Source: JAVZJR01 sp964435235 (lineage in GTDB: Archaea > Micrarchaeota > Micrarchaeia > Anstonellales > Bilamarchaeaceae). From it: a stretch of DNA of 15,949 nucleotides. Of the stretch, positions 1-8,626 are shown piece by piece. The notes under the pieces were generated by a model that was given only the letters and a program-made list of their open reading frames with translations, was not told where the DNA came from and made no database searches. The stretch lies in contig CAYSXZ010000064.1 in assembly GCA_964435235.1 (NCBI GenBank), positions 1 to 15,949 on the forward strand, in the 5' to 3' direction. Within the stretch, counting starts at the first letter, position 1. Each line of letters opens with the position of its first letter. The position numbers and the translations under genes are program-made.

Positions 1-60
1 CATATCACCTGGTCGAATATCAGATACTATGCAATTGCAGTTGAAACTTTATAAATATTC
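1..60 (-). promoter_or_regulatory. Possible leftward promoter and start region of a gene leaving the window
   Basis: On the minus strand the A/T block TATTTATAAA (57-48) resembles an archaeal TATA box. It is followed by AGGTGA (10-5), a good Shine-Dalgarno match, and an ATG at 3-1. The predicted transcript start, about 25 nt after the TATA box, falls near 25. Only one nucleotide separates AGGTGA from this ATG, which is too close, so the real start may be a codon just beyond the left edge. The same A/T block is nearly symmetric and could also serve the plus strand, but no plus-strand gene or RNA is apparent in 60-120. Confidence 0.35.
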
Positions 61-120
61 CTACGTTCTGTTGATGAGGCTTTTCTTCTGTAGAATTTTT
101 TAGCACGCATGTCTGGTCTT

Positions 121-1143
121 TCATCCGCGCTCTTGAATAAATTTTGCGTAAAGCTTCGAGAATATCTCATATCTTCCTCTTTCTACCCTTACTATATGCC
201 CCTTCTCCTCAAGCCTTATTAAGAGGGTTGCAACAGGCCCCATCCCTTTGTTAAGTCTGGTGGCGAGTTCCTTTATACTGGGCGGCTCAGCTGCGCGTGC
301 CAGATTTTTCAAAACTACCTTTTCTTGCTGGGAAGCTGTTGCGTAAAGCTTACCAAACCAATCGCGCGAGAGAAAACTTATCATACCTCTTATATTGGTT
401 GCATAATGTGCCTTTGTTATCATCTTTTCATTTTCCTTTATGCTATCATAGAGAATCCAGCAGACCTGTTTGAGTAGTTTCGGATTTCCGCCGCAATCAG
501 CATAAATAGCCTTTATGCACTCCTCTCCCATCTTAGGTTCTTTTTTCAACATCTTCGCAATGTAATCATGAAACTCTTGTTCTTCTATCGGGTCTAGATA
601 TATTGTCTCAACATTCTCAAGGGGTTCGAATCTCCTTGTGCTCGAGACAACAAAGCCAACCTTTCTTTTTTCCTTCGCGACATTTGCTATGTTTCTAATC
701 ATCTCTTTGCTCTTTCTTGTACAATCCAAATCATCGATAAGAAAAACGACGCCCGGAAAATTGGAGCGCATAACCTTTTCAAGGGCGCTGATTACCCCTT
801 TCAGCGTACCAGTATTTCCTTCTTTGCTAAACGCATTTACCTTCAATGGTTCTTTAACAGCAATCTCATTCTCAAGCTCGCTAAAAAGCGCTCTGGATAT
901 TCTGTCTAATTTATCCCTTTTTTCAACCTTTATGTACGGTGCAAACAATCCTCTTTTCTCCGCCTCTCTGTGAAAAAGCTTCATGAGCATGCTCTTACCG
1001 CTTCCAGGAAGCCCCTGAAGAAGTAGCACTCCAGAGCTATCGCTAGAGACTCTATCTAAGAATACGCTAAAGGCTTCTATCTGCTGTTTTCTCCCCATTA
1101 TAACGGTTTCGTCCCACGGAACAAACGGATTTGGTCCTTTCAT
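121..1143 (-). CDS. P-loop ATPase (Orc/STAND-like AAA) with C-terminal winged helix
   Basis: This 340-residue protein has a canonical Walker A, GLPGSGKS (residues 44-51), and a Walker B, VVFLIDDLD (132-140), with Asp-Asp where AAA+ proteins usually have Asp-Glu. A sensor-1-like strand, VGFVVSSTR (162-170), and a sensor-2-like GGNPKLLKQV segment (218-227) follow. The last 70 or so residues (SQQEKVVLKNLA, PSIKELATRL, LEEKGHIVRV) read as a winged helix-turn-helix, so DNA or protein binding is likely. The architecture matches the broad group of archaeal AAA_16, PF01637 and Cdc6-like ATPases. It lacks clear Orc1/Cdc6 hallmarks, so I do not call it a replication initiator. It starts at an ATG divergent from the large membrane-protein gene, 125 nt away. 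No strong Shine-Dalgarno is seen. A specific function cannot be assigned. Confidence 0.8.
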   Translation of the reverse strand: MKGPNPFVPWDETVIMGRKQQIEAFSVFLDRVSSDSSGVLLLQGLPGSGKSMLMKLFHREAEKRGLFAPYIKVEKRDKLDRISRALFSELENEIAVKEPLKVNAFSKEGNTGTLKGVISALEKVMRSNFPGVVFLIDDLDCTRKSKEMIRNIANVAKEKRKVGFVVSSTRRFEPLENVETIYLDPIEEQEFHDYIAKMLKKEPKMGEECIKAIYADCGGNPKLLKQVCWILYDSIKENEKMITKAHYATNIRGMISFLSRDWFGKLYATASQQEKVVLKNLARAAEPPSIKELATRLNKGMGPVATLLIRLEEKGHIVRVERGRYEIFSKLYAKFIQERG

Positions 1144-1268
1144 AACAATCGCTGTTTATTTTTTTAGTTTTTCTTTCTCAATTACTACTTTTTTTGTAGT
1201 TTTTGTAGTTTAATATATACCATAAACCAAAATATTTAAAAAGGACCTGAGACGCGTTTTTACTTGTG
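1144..1268. promoter_or_regulatory. Divergent promoter region with GTAGT repeats
   Basis: This A/T-rich gap separates the leftward ATPase from the rightward membrane-protein gene. For the rightward gene, AATATTTAAAAA (1231-1242) is a good TATA box that predicts a transcript start near 1262, just before the GTG/ATG at 1266/1269. For the leftward gene, GTATATATTA (1220-1211) is a candidate TATA box with a leader of about 45 nt. Between them lie a direct repeat of TTTTTGTAGT (ending at 1200 and 1209) and an inverted ACTAC (1184-1188) facing GTAGT (1196-1200). These could be a regulator's operator, but they are short and in low-complexity sequence. Confidence 0.5.
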
Positions 1269-4200
1269 ATGAATAAAAATTCGCAGGCGATAAAAATGAA
1301 CGAAAAAACGTTTGTGATGTTTGGGTTGTGCGGATTTCTTCTTTCGTTAGTCCTTATCAGCGGAATCGCCAATGCTGCCGTACCATGGCAAGGATTCATA
1401 AGCATAGAGAAAGAGGAACAAAATCCGAATGTCTTGAACGTGGGTATTCTTGTTGTCGAACCAGTTGTTCAAACAGATGGATTCAAAAACGCGTTAGAGG
1501 GTTGCAAGGGTAAACCTGATTATGCAAATTGTGTGGCAAATGTATACGCTTCTTATTCAAATAAAGCAACAGCGCCTCAGGTAAGTTCTATAGAAAATGC
1601 AGAATTCATGCTGACATATTTCAATCCTGTTACGAATACTTGGAGTGTTGTTCCCGGCTGCGAGAAGGTAGTGGCAAGCGAAAGGAAAACTATAGAATAT
1701 TATGGTACTCCGGTTGATTATTATTATGGAAGATGTACAGTGGACAAGGAACTCTACAAAGGAATAAGGATAACTATAAGGGCAACTCTTATCGGTGGTA
1801 TACCAAGCAGCATGAGTATTTACGCGCCCTTCCAGGAGACTGATCTTAGCGACATTCAGGCATCGCCCGCTGTAATGTTCGCAACCATGCTAACGAACTT
1901 AGTAACCGGTATTATATCTGGAGGAAACGTAAACGTTCAATGCCCGCCGAGCGATCCAAACTGTATCGGTGCAGCATCGCTTCCGTGTTTGGGCGTATTT
2001 CTTATACTCGGATTGCTACTTGCATCTATGTATTTTTCAGGAAGATCCCCGATAACCCTACTTGACATAACAACACCAAGGCTTCCTGCCCCTAAGGGAT
2101 TAACCGCAAGTGGGCAGGTTGTACTTCCGTACGGTTATGGAGAAATGAAGGCAAGCATCGGAAAAAAGATGGCTGGGGCAGTTGCAGCAGCAGCAGAAAC
2201 TAAGAGGGTGATGGAAAAGGCAAGACCGTACGACAGGGAATTAGATATCATGAAGAGGATGGCGAAGGAAACAGCAAAAAAGTATGGCGGGGGAAAGGAA
2301 GAAGCAGACATGCTCGAGAATATAGCAGTGGCTGGTAGATGGACTGGTAAGTCTACAGCAGATATGAAGCCATTACTCACTCGGCTTCCTGGTCATTATG
2401 GAGATGCTGAACACAAAGTGCTTGCAGAAGTATTCGGTAAACTAAATGCGATGGGAGAAAGAGAAAAGTTGATGGCCAGTGCAATCAAGGATTATCTGCT
2501 CAGTATGAGGACTATGAAGACGTTAGATGCTCTTTCAGGTCATCCAGATATAGGTAAGAGAAGCGTACTTCACCACAAAGTCCAAAAGACGCTAGGAACT
2601 CTTACAGGAGCAGGAAGATACGGAGCAGGGGTTGGAATCGGAGCTCTCTTTGCAGGTTCTGTCGACTCTGCGGTGAGAACGTTTAGAGTGGTTGGAAGAG
2701 GTACAAAGGCGATGGTTCAGTTTGCGCCAACCCTTGGAAGAGAGGTTGCAAAGACAACGATGACAATGATAGGAGGAGAGAGGGCTTTAGAGAGATTGGA
2801 GAAAGAAAAGCCAGGGGTTGCTGCATGGTTGAAAAAGCCGCCAAAGACAATTGAGATAGGCCAGATGACTCCAATAAATGAAAAGATGGGGCATCTCTAT
2901 AACGTAGTTAAGGAGGAGGTCCTTAGAGATGAAATTAAGTATGTTATAAAGCAGATGTACAGAAAGGCAGGGATTAACTTCGCGATTACAGAGGAGGAGC
3001 TAGCAAGGATGGGCAGAGAGGACATGAATATTCTAGAAATCTCTGGCTACAATAAAAACATAGCAAAGATAAAGCAGTTTGAACCTGATATAGTAAAGAT
3101 ATTATCAGCTAATATAAGCTCTGCAGAAAAACTCGAGCAACTTGTTGCTCTTGCAAAAAAACAAGGCGCTGCCATCGATACAAATATGCTTCAATTCAAC
3201 GAGAGAATAGCTGCGATAGAAGGGAGCGCGGAAGCAGCGTACCTTAAATTCTTGAGACTAAGCGAGCTTCTTGCTCAGCACGAGAAGGCGATTCCTGCGG
3301 CTGCCGCAGGGCAGGTGATGGAAGGAGATAGATTTTATACTGTTGTTGGCAGGTCTTCGATCGCAGGTAGCGACCTGTGGGAGACAATGGTGCTACGTTA
3401 TTTAATAAAAGATGCGGAGAAAGGCACCTTAGCTTCTGGCGCAGGATTAAAGGAAGAGCTATTAGCAGCATGGCTTAGAACGATTAACAGAACGGATTCC
3501 TTGAGGGTTGAGGACCCAGCGCTTCAAAAAAGAATAAATGCTGCTCTTGGGGAATTGCTTACAGAGAACGGAAAGGAAGTCTTCAGGCAGCTTAACCAAG
3601 GAAAGAGCGTAATTGATGCAACACTAGATGAGCACGCAAAGGTTCTTTATAGTGGCGAGCAAAAGGCACCAAAGACATACGAGATAGTAGATAGGAGAAC
3701 AGGTGTAAGGGCCTACTGGGGAGAAGCAAAAGAGATGGGCGCTCTTCCAGGCACTTATAAGATTTGTATGGATGAGGTATGGACTACAGAAGTAACTTCT
3801 AGAGCACTGGTTCCAATCAGACCTTGGGTAGCCGGAAGATTCGCAAGGAGTTATATAGATCCATATGATGCAGTAGTTGAAGCGAATCTAAACAGAATGC
3901 CTGGCTCTGCGCGGTGGTCGATAGCTGAGAGAACCGCAAAGGCAAAGGAGGAATGGGCGAAGAAGCTTATAAGAGAGGATATGGAGCAAAGATTCAATTC
4001 AGAGTTTGCGCTTAATGCATACGGAAAGTTCCGCGAGGCTTCTGCATTCTATGTTGGAGTGACAGCAGGATTCTTACAGAAAGCACTCACTGACAAAGGA
4101 CTTCCAGAGGATCATCCAGACCTTATGTTTGTAAGAACGCTTGATGCAAGCAACGTGAGTCAGCTCAAAAAACTTAGAGAACTTCTATCTACATACAAGA

Positions 4201-5981
4201 GTGACTACGAAGCCGTCTTAAGCAGAAAGGTAACGTATGATGATATCGTAACATCAAAGCAGGCTCTCGTGATGCTCTATGAAGGCGGTTTTGCATACGC
4301 TCACAAGAATATGCCACTTAGCACCGCAGACAGGGTCTATGGAACCGTAGTAATAAGGGACGAGAAAGGTCAGAAGAAGGAGTTCGCTCCAGAGTCAGTC
4401 GTTATCGATTTCCGCAAATTCGGCAGGGATGACCTCCAGATGGAGTTCAACAAGGTTAGAGAATCCAAAGACCCGCACGATTGGAGCGCATTTATGGAAG
4501 GAGTAGTGAAATGGGCAAAATCTGGCGGGTACAATTACGAGAAGGAAAAGATATTAGCAGCAGTTGTATGGGAATACGGCAGCTATACAAATGATTATCA
4601 GAAATACTATTCTAAGACTTCTCTTGAAGTTGTTTCAAAGAGAGAAGCGATACCACTCGCACCAGACGCTCTTAGAATGTTTGGTATAGAAGGAGGAAAG
4701 GTAGCAGAAATGCTCAAACCATGGCATAACATAAAGAACGCTGTCGGGGATTATATAGGAAAATTCTCTTATGTTGCGGGTGGACCGGTGTATAGAGCAT
4801 CCTATGACATAACGCCTATATCAGAGTACCTCAGAGAGCATTCATGGAGGATTGCTGCGAACATCTATACCAAAGACCTAAGGAGTCTAACAGCAGCTGA
4901 GCGCGCAGCATATGAAAAATTTGCTTCAACGCACTTTTCGTTCCATCACGTTTGGGATTGGACTATAGATAGAAATCCATGGAGACACTCTTCATCGCAC
5001 GGGCTTCAGCAGGCTATGGATTCCTACTTCAATTACGGTCCAAGAAGTACCTATCAAGCAGAGGATTACCTAAAGGCTACAATGTCAGATACTCAATGGA
5101 AGATGTTCAAATACGGTCCGTACGGTCTCCTTCTAAATGTTACAAGGAGAATGCATCAGATACCTGCTAGTATGTTCGGAGGGATGCAGATGGCTATGCA
5201 GGGCTATCCTGCAAGGATGGACCAAACAGGGAATCCACTTAAGCCATTGCATGAAACTCCCCCAAGGTTCCTTGAGGCTCTTCAGTCTCTAAACCCATTC
5301 TCATTCGAGTGGGGAACAAAAAAAGGAAGAATAACGAGTAAGCTTAACGTTTGGGAAGGAAGTCTCCAGAAACGCCAGCTTGCTGGTCCAGATATACTGC
5401 TGGGTATTACTCAAGCACCGCAGGACATATATGAGAAGAGGATCGGCGCATTTGCAGTAGGAAGATTTGGGGAGGCAAATCCAGGTGCATCTCAATACAC
5501 ATTTGGTTACCATCTTAAGCTTGATCCAGCAATGGCAGAATGGTGCATTAGAAACAGGGATGCTGTTTACATGTACGACCAAGAAGTAAGGGAGCTGGCT
5601 TACAGCAATACAATGAGAAGAACAGTTTCAATGGAGGCTCTTGCAATAAAAAGGGCACAGGAAATGAGACACTTTGGAATACTACAGAATTCGATATATG
5701 CATTTGCCAGTCCAGTATTTTCTATGTGGCATGGTCTTCCTTTCACACCTCCATCTCTGACACCAAAGGAACAAATTATGAAGATGGCTCAGAGAGTAAG
5801 GAGTGGCAGAGGAATGAATCTTGGTCAGTCCATGGAAGACCTTTATCAGAGAGCAGTTAACATCACCACAAGGATCATGCAACCGAGCAAGGCAAAGCTT
5901 GTGTCATACTGTAGAAAGTGTGGAAGACCTGGGTACAAGGGACAGAAGTGCGTCTGCGGAGGTTTCATATACGGAGAGTAA
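1269..5981 (+). CDS. Giant single-pass membrane protein with C-terminal zinc knuckle, unknown function
   Basis: I do not recognise this family. The 1570-residue product opens with a hydrophobic signal sequence (about 10-36, ending ISGIANA before AVPW). A predicted extracellular part of about 200 residues follows, with Cys 79, 88, 131, 156, 225 and 232. One clear membrane span (about 238-256, GVFLILGLLLASMYF) comes next. The remaining 1300 or so residues are mostly charged and helical and should lie in the cytosol. Near 1222-1242 there is a striking Trp/His cluster (HHVWDWTIDRNPWRH). The C terminus ends in CxxC-x9-CxC (Cys 1548, 1551, 1561, 1563), a zinc-ribbon-like knuckle that fits a reducing cytosolic location. 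The TATA box at 1231-1242 favours ATG 1269 (or GTG 1266) on a nearly leaderless mRNA. ATG 1296 also gives a good signal peptide behind a weak GGCGA, so the start is uncertain. The SLT lipoprotein gene follows 45 nt downstream on the same strand. Confidence 0.85.
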   Translation: MNKNSQAIKMNEKTFVMFGLCGFLLSLVLISGIANAAVPWQGFISIEKEEQNPNVLNVGILVVEPVVQTDGFKNALEGCKGKPDYANCVANVYASYSNKATAPQVSSIENAEFMLTYFNPVTNTWSVVPGCEKVVASERKTIEYYGTPVDYYYGRCTVDKELYKGIRITIRATLIGGIPSSMSIYAPFQETDLSDIQASPAVMFATMLTNLVTGIISGGNVNVQCPPSDPNCIGAASLPCLGVFLILGLLLASMYFSGRSPITLLDITTPRLPAPKGLTASGQVVLPYGYGEMKASIGKKMAGAVAAAAETKRVMEKARPYDRELDIMKRMAKETAKKYGGGKEEADMLENIAVAGRWTGKSTADMKPLLTRLPGHYGDAEHKVLAEVFGKLNAMGEREKLMASAIKDYLLSMRTMKTLDALSGHPDIGKRSVLHHKVQKTLGTLTGAGRYGAGVGIGALFAGSVDSAVRTFRVVGRGTKAMVQFAPTLGREVAKTTMTMIGGERALERLEKEKPGVAAWLKKPPKTIEIGQMTPINEKMGHLYNVVKEEVLRDEIKYVIKQMYRKAGINFAITEEELARMGREDMNILEISGYNKNIAKIKQFEPDIVKILSANISSAEKLEQLVALAKKQGAAIDTNMLQFNERIAAIEGSAEAAYLKFLRLSELLAQHEKAIPAAAAGQVMEGDRFYTVVGRSSIAGSDLWETMVLRYLIKDAEKGTLASGAGLKEELLAAWLRTINRTDSLRVEDPALQKRINAALGELLTENGKEVFRQLNQGKSVIDATLDEHAKVLYSGEQKAPKTYEIVDRRTGVRAYWGEAKEMGALPGTYKICMDEVWTTEVTSRALVPIRPWVAGRFARSYIDPYDAVVEANLNRMPGSARWSIAERTAKAKEEWAKKLIREDMEQRFNSEFALNAYGKFREASAFYVGVTAGFLQKALTDKGLPEDHPDLMFVRTLDASNVSQLKKLRELLSTYKSDYEAVLSRKVTYDDIVTSKQALVMLYEGGFAYAHKNMPLSTADRVYGTVVIRDEKGQKKEFAPESVVIDFRKFGRDDLQMEFNKVRESKDPHDWSAFMEGVVKWAKSGGYNYEKEKILAAVVWEYGSYTNDYQKYYSKTSLEVVSKREAIPLAPDALRMFGIEGGKVAEMLKPWHNIKNAVGDYIGKFSYVAGGPVYRASYDITPISEYLREHSWRIAANIYTKDLRSLTAAERAAYEKFASTHFSFHHVWDWTIDRNPWRHSSSHGLQQAMDSYFNYGPRSTYQAEDYLKATMSDTQWKMFKYGPYGLLLNVTRRMHQIPASMFGGMQMAMQGYPARMDQTGNPLKPLHETPPRFLEALQSLNPFSFEWGTKKGRITSKLNVWEGSLQKRQLAGPDILLGITQAPQDIYEKRIGAFAVGRFGEANPGASQYTFGYHLKLDPAMAEWCIRNRDAVYMYDQEVRELAYSNTMRRTVSMEALAIKRAQEMRHFGILQNSIYAFASPVFSMWHGLPFTPPSLTPKEQIMKMAQRVRSGRGMNLGQSMEDLYQRAVNITTRIMQPSKAKLVSYCRKCGRPGYKGQKCVCGGFIYGE

Positions 5982-5985
5982 TCAA

Positions 5986-6012
5986 TTCTTTTGGTTTTTT
6001 ATTTCTTTCCTT
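5986..6012 (+). terminator. T-rich stretch between the two surface-protein genes
   Basis: Right after the stop of the large membrane-protein gene there is a pyrimidine-rich run with TTTTTT at its core and no hairpin. Archaeal RNA polymerase can terminate on T-runs alone, so partial termination is possible. The same A/T block (near 5995-6004) could also act as a weak TATA element for a leaderless start at ATG 6027. The sequence cannot separate these readings. Confidence 0.25.
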
Positions 6013-6026
6013 CTAAGATTAGAAAC

Positions 6027-8618
6027 ATGCGCCACGATATCATACGTATTATTTTCACTTTTTTCGTAATAGCCATTTTTTTCTTTATTCCAGGATGTCT
6101 AAAAAACATAACTGGAGCGTCTCAGTATGCAGATGAGTATGTGCAGAACCTAAGATATATTAATGCATCTGGAACTCCAGGAATGCTCGATGAAGGGTCC
6201 TGTACATGCATGATATGCAGAAATAGCACATTCCTTTTTGGAGTCTTCACCTCATTTGTTGGTGGAGATTGTAAGTTCATAACTCCATGCGACCAGAACA
6301 CATTCGAAATGTATAGCAACCCCCAGCAAACAAAAAACTATACTCTTAGGCAATTTATGATAGGTGCCGGGCCTTCATTTGCAGATTTTGGAGCTGCAAA
6401 TTCATATTGTTATAACAAGCTTAGCATGGCTGTCCACTGGCTTGTAGGTGCTGAGAATAGACCGTACTCCCTTCCAAGCGCTGAAAGGGCGATGTGCATG
6501 CTTGACAAGGGTGTAATACCGGTTTATGTTCTTTACAGCGATGGGAAGAACATAGACCCAGATAGCACGAGAGAAATAGCAGCAATCCTCGGGCATGAAG
6601 CAATGGATGTTACGATGGGGAGGGTGTGCGGCGCTGTTGGGCCAACAATTGTTACAACTGAAATAGATTTTAACAGTACAGACCCTGCTGTTATAGATAG
6701 GGTTGTAGAGCAGATTCATGCAATAAATGAGGGCTGTAATGATTTTTCGAAAACCCCACCTGAGATAAATTGCTTTGTTGCTGTTGCACCAAAGATGGGT
6801 GACACGAAAGGGTTGGACGCAGTCATGGGAAGGGTAAGCAGAGAAGAGGTTCATCTTCTTGCATTTGGAATAAACTCGCACTATGACAACGGCACTTGTA
6901 ATGGTGCTTTTATGCATACGGAAGCGGTAAAATTCGCAAGATACGGCCTCTACAAGTACGGGCTTCCAAGCGTCATTCCATATGTTCTCTTTGATGCTAA
7001 TACAATGGATGCGACAGGGAGGTGCACTTGGAGCGAAGAAAACGTATTGGAAGGTTATCGCCTATTCTTCCCGTCTGGTGTTGTCTCATTGCTTGGTGCC
7101 GGGGTTATAGGTGTAGCACCTTACGATTTTAATTCATCTGCAACTGGTGGGGATCCGCTGAGATGCAACGACTGCGCGCTTGGCGCAAGCGAGGAAAGGC
7201 TCGCTGCCTGGTATGGCGGTTGCCAGAAGATGGTAGAGATAGGAAATAAAGTACCAAGCGCTCAAATGCCAATAATATTTCCAAATGCGTCTGGCGCCTA
7301 TTGCGATTATGGAGTACAACAAGACGCCCTTTTTCATATCTACAGGGATGCGCAAGGGACGGAATTTTATCTTCCTATTTCTCATACCTTAGCTCCTCCG
7401 GAAAAGGAACTCTTTAGATGCGATGCATGTCTACTACAATCAAACAAGACGATAAGTGACTATTATCCTACAATTAAAAAATACGTTGTTAAGTCTCTTC
7501 CAGATTATTCTGATAAATGCCCAGATTGTCCGGATCCAGCAATCTGCTATATCTACCCAGAAATAGATTACTACTCTTCTAGATTTAATGTCGATCCTAC
7601 CCTCATGCGTGCCATTGCGTGGGTTGAAAGCGATTTCAACAAATGTAGCGCTGCGCTTGTTGGAAGCGGAGAAGGTTGCCTAAGGGGAGCATATGACACT
7701 GGATATAATTTCATGTATGATCCTTCGGGAGAATGCGATTCAGATTTAGAGAATCTTATGGGTAAGTCCGGTTATTATGAACCAGGAGTCCAAGAAGGAA
7801 CGCGCCAGCCGAAGTGCAGATTCGCAGGACTTGGCCTGTTCCAAGTAATAGAACCACCTTATACATTTTGGCCATCACCATATTATCCTGAAGAAGGAAA
7901 GAGCGGACCCTACGCAGATGAGTATGAAAGAGCAAAGGATAAAGGGAGGGCAGCCAATATCGATGGTGCAAGAGCATGCTCGCCTTATTTTAATCCATTC
8001 AATACAACCGATGCTGCATGTATGGGAGCGAGAAAGCTCGAGGGCGCAATTAAATTTGGAATGGATTGGGTCGATAAAACATCCGAAGATTGTTCTTCTG
8101 TTCCTGATCTTTTTGAAATTAAAAATGATCCAGCGAAAAGAGATATTCTCGCAACATTCGCGGCCACCTATCTTCTCGCTGGTGTTTGGAGGAAAGGATA
8201 CGACGAAGGGTGTCCTTCATATCAAACTCCTCTTGATTGCTGGGCATCAAAATACTGCGCTCTTAAAACCTGCAAGAGTAGACAACCACCAGATTGCGGG
8301 CTTGTGTGTACAGAATCTGGTGGTAAATGCGTCCCTACTGATGCTGATACTAGCGCATGCGCTGGAAGTAGGGATTTTCTTGACTTTTCCGAATGTCTCG
8401 TTAAGCAACATGGAATGGATCAAAAATTAAGCATGCTAGCAGGCTTCAGAAAATTAGGGGCTTACGAATCTCTACAAACCGTATGTCCATCATTTTGTCC
8501 TCCTCAGAAAAGACTTCTCGATGAAAAATTAAAAGTAAATTCAGATTTCACTGAATCTCAGATCGCAGAGGATCCTTACATTGTACATGGAACTCCATGG
8601 AGCGTCTGTCGTCCATAA
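6027..8618 (+). CDS. Predicted lipoprotein with SLT lytic-transglycosylase domain
   Basis: The 863-residue product begins with a short basic segment, a hydrophobic stretch and a lipobox-like FIPGC with Cys24, so it is probably exported and lipid-anchored. Residues 25-470 are Cys-rich. They alternate strand-like segments ending in polar residues (VIPVYVLYSDG 163-173, PTIVTTEIDFN 206-216, VHLLAFGINSHYD 275-287, SVIPYVLFDAN 315-325, GVIGVAPYDFN 359-369), which suggests an alpha/beta-barrel, perhaps glycosidase-like. Residues 510-725 match the SLT/goose-lysozyme fold: RFNVDPTLMRAIAWVESDFN with presumed catalytic Glu534, GLGLFQV (601-607), and FNPFNTTDAACMGARKL (655-671), the usual Asn-x-x-x-Gly/Ala-Ala repeat-like helix. 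The C terminus (729-790) has many Cys and may be disulfide-stabilised. These enzymes cleave the glycan strand of peptidoglycan. The ATG was chosen over an upstream TTG at 5991 because it gives a clean signal sequence. The SLT call is firm at motif level, but substrate and activity are inferred. Confidence 0.85.
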   Translation: MRHDIIRIIFTFFVIAIFFFIPGCLKNITGASQYADEYVQNLRYINASGTPGMLDEGSCTCMICRNSTFLFGVFTSFVGGDCKFITPCDQNTFEMYSNPQQTKNYTLRQFMIGAGPSFADFGAANSYCYNKLSMAVHWLVGAENRPYSLPSAERAMCMLDKGVIPVYVLYSDGKNIDPDSTREIAAILGHEAMDVTMGRVCGAVGPTIVTTEIDFNSTDPAVIDRVVEQIHAINEGCNDFSKTPPEINCFVAVAPKMGDTKGLDAVMGRVSREEVHLLAFGINSHYDNGTCNGAFMHTEAVKFARYGLYKYGLPSVIPYVLFDANTMDATGRCTWSEENVLEGYRLFFPSGVVSLLGAGVIGVAPYDFNSSATGGDPLRCNDCALGASEERLAAWYGGCQKMVEIGNKVPSAQMPIIFPNASGAYCDYGVQQDALFHIYRDAQGTEFYLPISHTLAPPEKELFRCDACLLQSNKTISDYYPTIKKYVVKSLPDYSDKCPDCPDPAICYIYPEIDYYSSRFNVDPTLMRAIAWVESDFNKCSAALVGSGEGCLRGAYDTGYNFMYDPSGECDSDLENLMGKSGYYEPGVQEGTRQPKCRFAGLGLFQVIEPPYTFWPSPYYPEEGKSGPYADEYERAKDKGRAANIDGARACSPYFNPFNTTDAACMGARKLEGAIKFGMDWVDKTSEDCSSVPDLFEIKNDPAKRDILATFAATYLLAGVWRKGYDEGCPSYQTPLDCWASKYCALKTCKSRQPPDCGLVCTESGGKCVPTDADTSACAGSRDFLDFSECLVKQHGMDQKLSMLAGFRKLGAYESLQTVCPSFCPPQKRLLDEKLKVNSDFTESQIAEDPYIVHGTPWSVCRP

Positions 8619-8626
8619 ATCAAAAC

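Noticed and set aside
68..115. C/D box sRNA downstream of a plus-strand TATA box (TTGATGA at 71-77)
   Set aside because: No CTGA D box at a suitable distance and no terminal stem.
5991..6026. TTG start for the SLT lipoprotein gene
   Set aside because: It adds 12 residues ahead of a clean lipoprotein signal sequence, in the T-rich intergenic run. ATG 6027 is preferred.
6402..6917. 171-residue open frame antisense to the SLT gene
   Set aside because: No promoter, ribosome site or recognisable domain, and it lies wholly inside a well-supported gene.
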